In this document: positions 5,408-6,627 of the stretch, piece by piece
Numbering within the stretch: the stretch's first letter is position 1
How the letters are laid out: every line of letters begins with the position of its first letter
Assembly: GCA_023129355.1 (NCBI GenBank)
Contig: JAGMCC010000071.1
Location: 1-6,627 of the forward strand
Direction: 5' to 3'
Length of the DNA stretch: 6,627 nt
Origin: Dehalococcoidia bacterium
GTDB taxonomy: Bacteria; Chloroflexota; Dehalococcoidia; E44-bin15
Made by a program: the position numbers and the translations under genes
Notes under the pieces: generated by a model
The model's input: the letters and a program-made list of their open reading frames with translations, nothing else
Database searches by the model: none
Told to the model about the DNA's origin: nothing

Positions 5408-5462
5408 GCTTGCTCGATGGCTTAGCCCTTTCGTTATTGCAGTTACAAGCACCCGCTTACCC
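5402..5462 (+). other. Inverted repeat spanning the DUF6391 stop codon
   Basis: GGGTAAGC (5402-5409, containing the TAA stop) is the inverse complement of GCTTACCC (5455-5462), with a small GGC-TTA-GCC hairpin inside the 45-nt loop. The loop is long and only a weak T-stretch follows, so it is at best a 3'-end stabilising fold and not a classical terminator. Confidence 0.25.
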
Positions 5463-5576
5463 TTAACATAGTGCCGCGATAATCCTTTTTTGCCAATTCG
5501 GCGTATTGCTTCCCCATAAGATTCTTCTATTGGCTGTCCACGCCCCTTGCAATAGGAGAGCCAATCTGAATTTGGA

Positions 5577-5605
5577 TTGAAAAGCCTCGCTCCATAGGCT
5601 ATAAT
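5577..5605 (+). promoter_or_regulatory. Predicted sigma-70 promoter of aspS
   Basis: TTGAAA (5577-5582, five of six matches to the -35) is followed after exactly 17 nt by a perfect TATAAT (5600-5605). The predicted start near 5612 leaves a leader of about 18 nt, too short for a T-box or riboswitch, so expression is probably constitutive. Confidence 0.8.
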
Positions 5606-5629
5606 CGATATGCCAATTAGAGGGATTTT

Positions 5630-6627
5630 ATGTTTAGGGCTCATAGTTGTGGCGAGCTAACCGCGAAGCATATCGGCGAGCGGGTGACCCTTGCCGGCTG
5701 GGTTCATCGGAGGAGGGATCATGGCGGGCTGGTGTTCATTGACCTGAGGGACCGCGCTGGCTTGGTGCAGGTGGTGTTCAATCCTGAGGTGTCGGGTGAG
5801 GGACACGATGTTGCTACCAGGCTGCGCCATGAGTATGTGTTGCAGGTTACTGGTGAGGTAGCAAAGCGCCCTCAGGGAACAGAGAACCCAAATCTCCCCA
5901 CCGGGGAGGTCGAGGTCATCGCTCAGCAGGCCGAGATCCTCAACCCATCAAAGACACCCCCCTTTTATATCAATGAGGATAACGAAGTGGACGAAAACCT
6001 TCGCCTCCGCTACCGCTATCTCGACCTGCGCCGCCCCAGGATGAAGGAGAACATCCTGCTTCGCTATCGGGTGATCAAGTTCATGCGCGATTTCCTGGAT
6101 GAGCGGGGCTTTATCGAGATCGAGACCCCAATCCTGATCAAGAGTACCCCTGAAGGGGCGAGGGACTATCTGGTTCCCAGCCGAGTTCACCCCGGCAAGT
6201 TCTATGCCCTGCCCCAGTCCCCGCAGCAGCTAAAGCAACTGCTCATGGTGGCCGGCTTTGAGAAATATTTCCAGATTGCCCGGTGCTTCCGCGATGAGGA
6301 CCTGCGTGCCGATCGCCAGCCGGAGTTCACTCAGCTCGACCTGGAGATGAGCTTTATCGATGAAGAGGACATACTCGTTCTCATGGAGGAGCTTTTCACC
6401 TCCCTGGTGGAAAATGTCACCCCTACGATGCGAGTTTTACAGCCCTTTCCCCGCCTTACCTACCGCGATACTATGGAGCGCTATGGGACGGACAAACCTG
6501 ACCTGCGCTACGGGATGGAGATCAGGGATCTCTCTGACATCGCTGTCCATTCTGAGTTCACCGTGTTTCGCTCCGCCCTCGATGATGGGGGGGTGGTGAG
6601 GGGGATATGTGCCCAGGGCTGTGCCCA
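5630..6627 (+). CDS. aspS: Aspartyl-tRNA synthetase, bacterial type, 3' end beyond window
   Basis: Class II synthetase that charges tRNA-Asp with aspartate in the cytoplasm. The frame is open for 332 codons to the window edge; bacterial AspRS is about 590 residues, so the last part of the catalytic core and the C-terminal region are missing. In order: the OB-fold anticodon domain (about 1-105, with WVHRRRDHGGLVFIDLRDR at 24-42), RLRYRYLDLRRP (125-136), motif 1 region ending ETP (165-167), TPEGARDYLVPSR (173-185), ALPQSPQQLKQLLM (193-206), and motif 2 FRDEDLRADRQPEFTQLDLE (220-239). GTDKPDLRYG near 285 leads into the bacterial GAD insertion. The start ATG 5630 has AGAGGG (5619-5624) at 5-nt spacing. 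His31 and Gly83 correspond to residues that mark non-discriminating AspRS, which also charges tRNA-Asn for GatCAB amidation; that specificity is inferred. Confidence 0.97.
   Translation, partial: MFRAHSCGELTAKHIGERVTLAGWVHRRRDHGGLVFIDLRDRAGLVQVVFNPEVSGEGHDVATRLRHEYVLQVTGEVAKRPQGTENPNLPTGEVEVIAQQAEILNPSKTPPFYINEDNEVDENLRLRYRYLDLRRPRMKENILLRYRVIKFMRDFLDERGFIEIETPILIKSTPEGARDYLVPSRVHPGKFYALPQSPQQLKQLLMVAGFEKYFQIARCFRDEDLRADRQPEFTQLDLEMSFIDEEDILVLMEELFTSLVENVTPTMRVLQPFPRLTYRDTMERYGTDKPDLRYGMEIRDLSDIAVHSEFTVFRSALDDGGVVRGICAQGCA

Noticed and set aside
5606..5629. T-box or other leader control of aspS
   Set aside because: The predicted leader is only about 18 nt, too short for a T-box.
5318..5644. 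108-codon minus-strand frame between the DUF6391 gene and aspS
   Set aside because: It reads somewhat protein-like (for example YGEAIRRIGKKGLSRHYVKG). However, it has no ribosome binding site, overlaps the DUF6391 3' end antisense, and contains the strong aspS promoter.

Overview
The window looks like an ordinary bacterial chromosome segment of moderate GC. The set of genes (a PilB/PilC-type machine, an ExoD-like membrane protein, a DUF6391 protein, and a bacterial-type aspartyl-tRNA synthetase with non-discriminating signature residues) fits Chloroflexota, possibly a Dehalococcoidia-like lineage. That placement is an inference from gene families and not a measured result. Promoters read as standard sigma-70 types, often with an extended -10 (TGnTATAAT), and starts carry Shine-Dalgarno (SD) sequences.

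Layout. Positions 1-2983, minus strand: a type IV pilus / type II secretion pair, the hexameric ATPase PilB (1403-2983) followed by the inner-membrane platform protein PilC (1-1197, only its last few codons lost at the left edge). The 205-nt gap between them holds a long imperfect hairpin and a tiny reading frame. Positions 2984-3150: the pilB leader and promoter, with a near-consensus -35/-10, a pair of 13-bp direct repeats spaced 20 bp at the transcription start, and a candidate H-type pseudoknot just before the ribosome binding site.

Positions 3152-3396: a previously unnamed MITE-like element of 235 bp. It has 11-bp perfect terminal inverted repeats and 5-bp TTCGT target duplications, contains two 9-bp-stem hairpins and a 21-bp tandem repeat, and sits directly upstream of the pilB -35. 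Positions 3397-3780: no recognisable gene, but nested inverted repeats and two unsupported reading frames. Positions 3781-4371, minus strand: an ExoD-family membrane protein with its own extended -10 promoter. Positions 4502-4893: largely empty, with one GC-rich hairpin and an operator-like palindrome.

Positions 4919-5407, plus strand: a DUF6391 membrane protein of unknown function with a very short predicted leader. Positions 5630-6627, plus strand: the first 332 codons of aspS behind a strong TTGAAA-17-TATAAT promoter. The pilus pair forms one transcription unit. The other genes appear to be independently promoted, and I see no sign that they act in the same pathway. The most unusual content is non-coding: the MITE, the pilB leader structures, and the structured 3406-3578 stretch.
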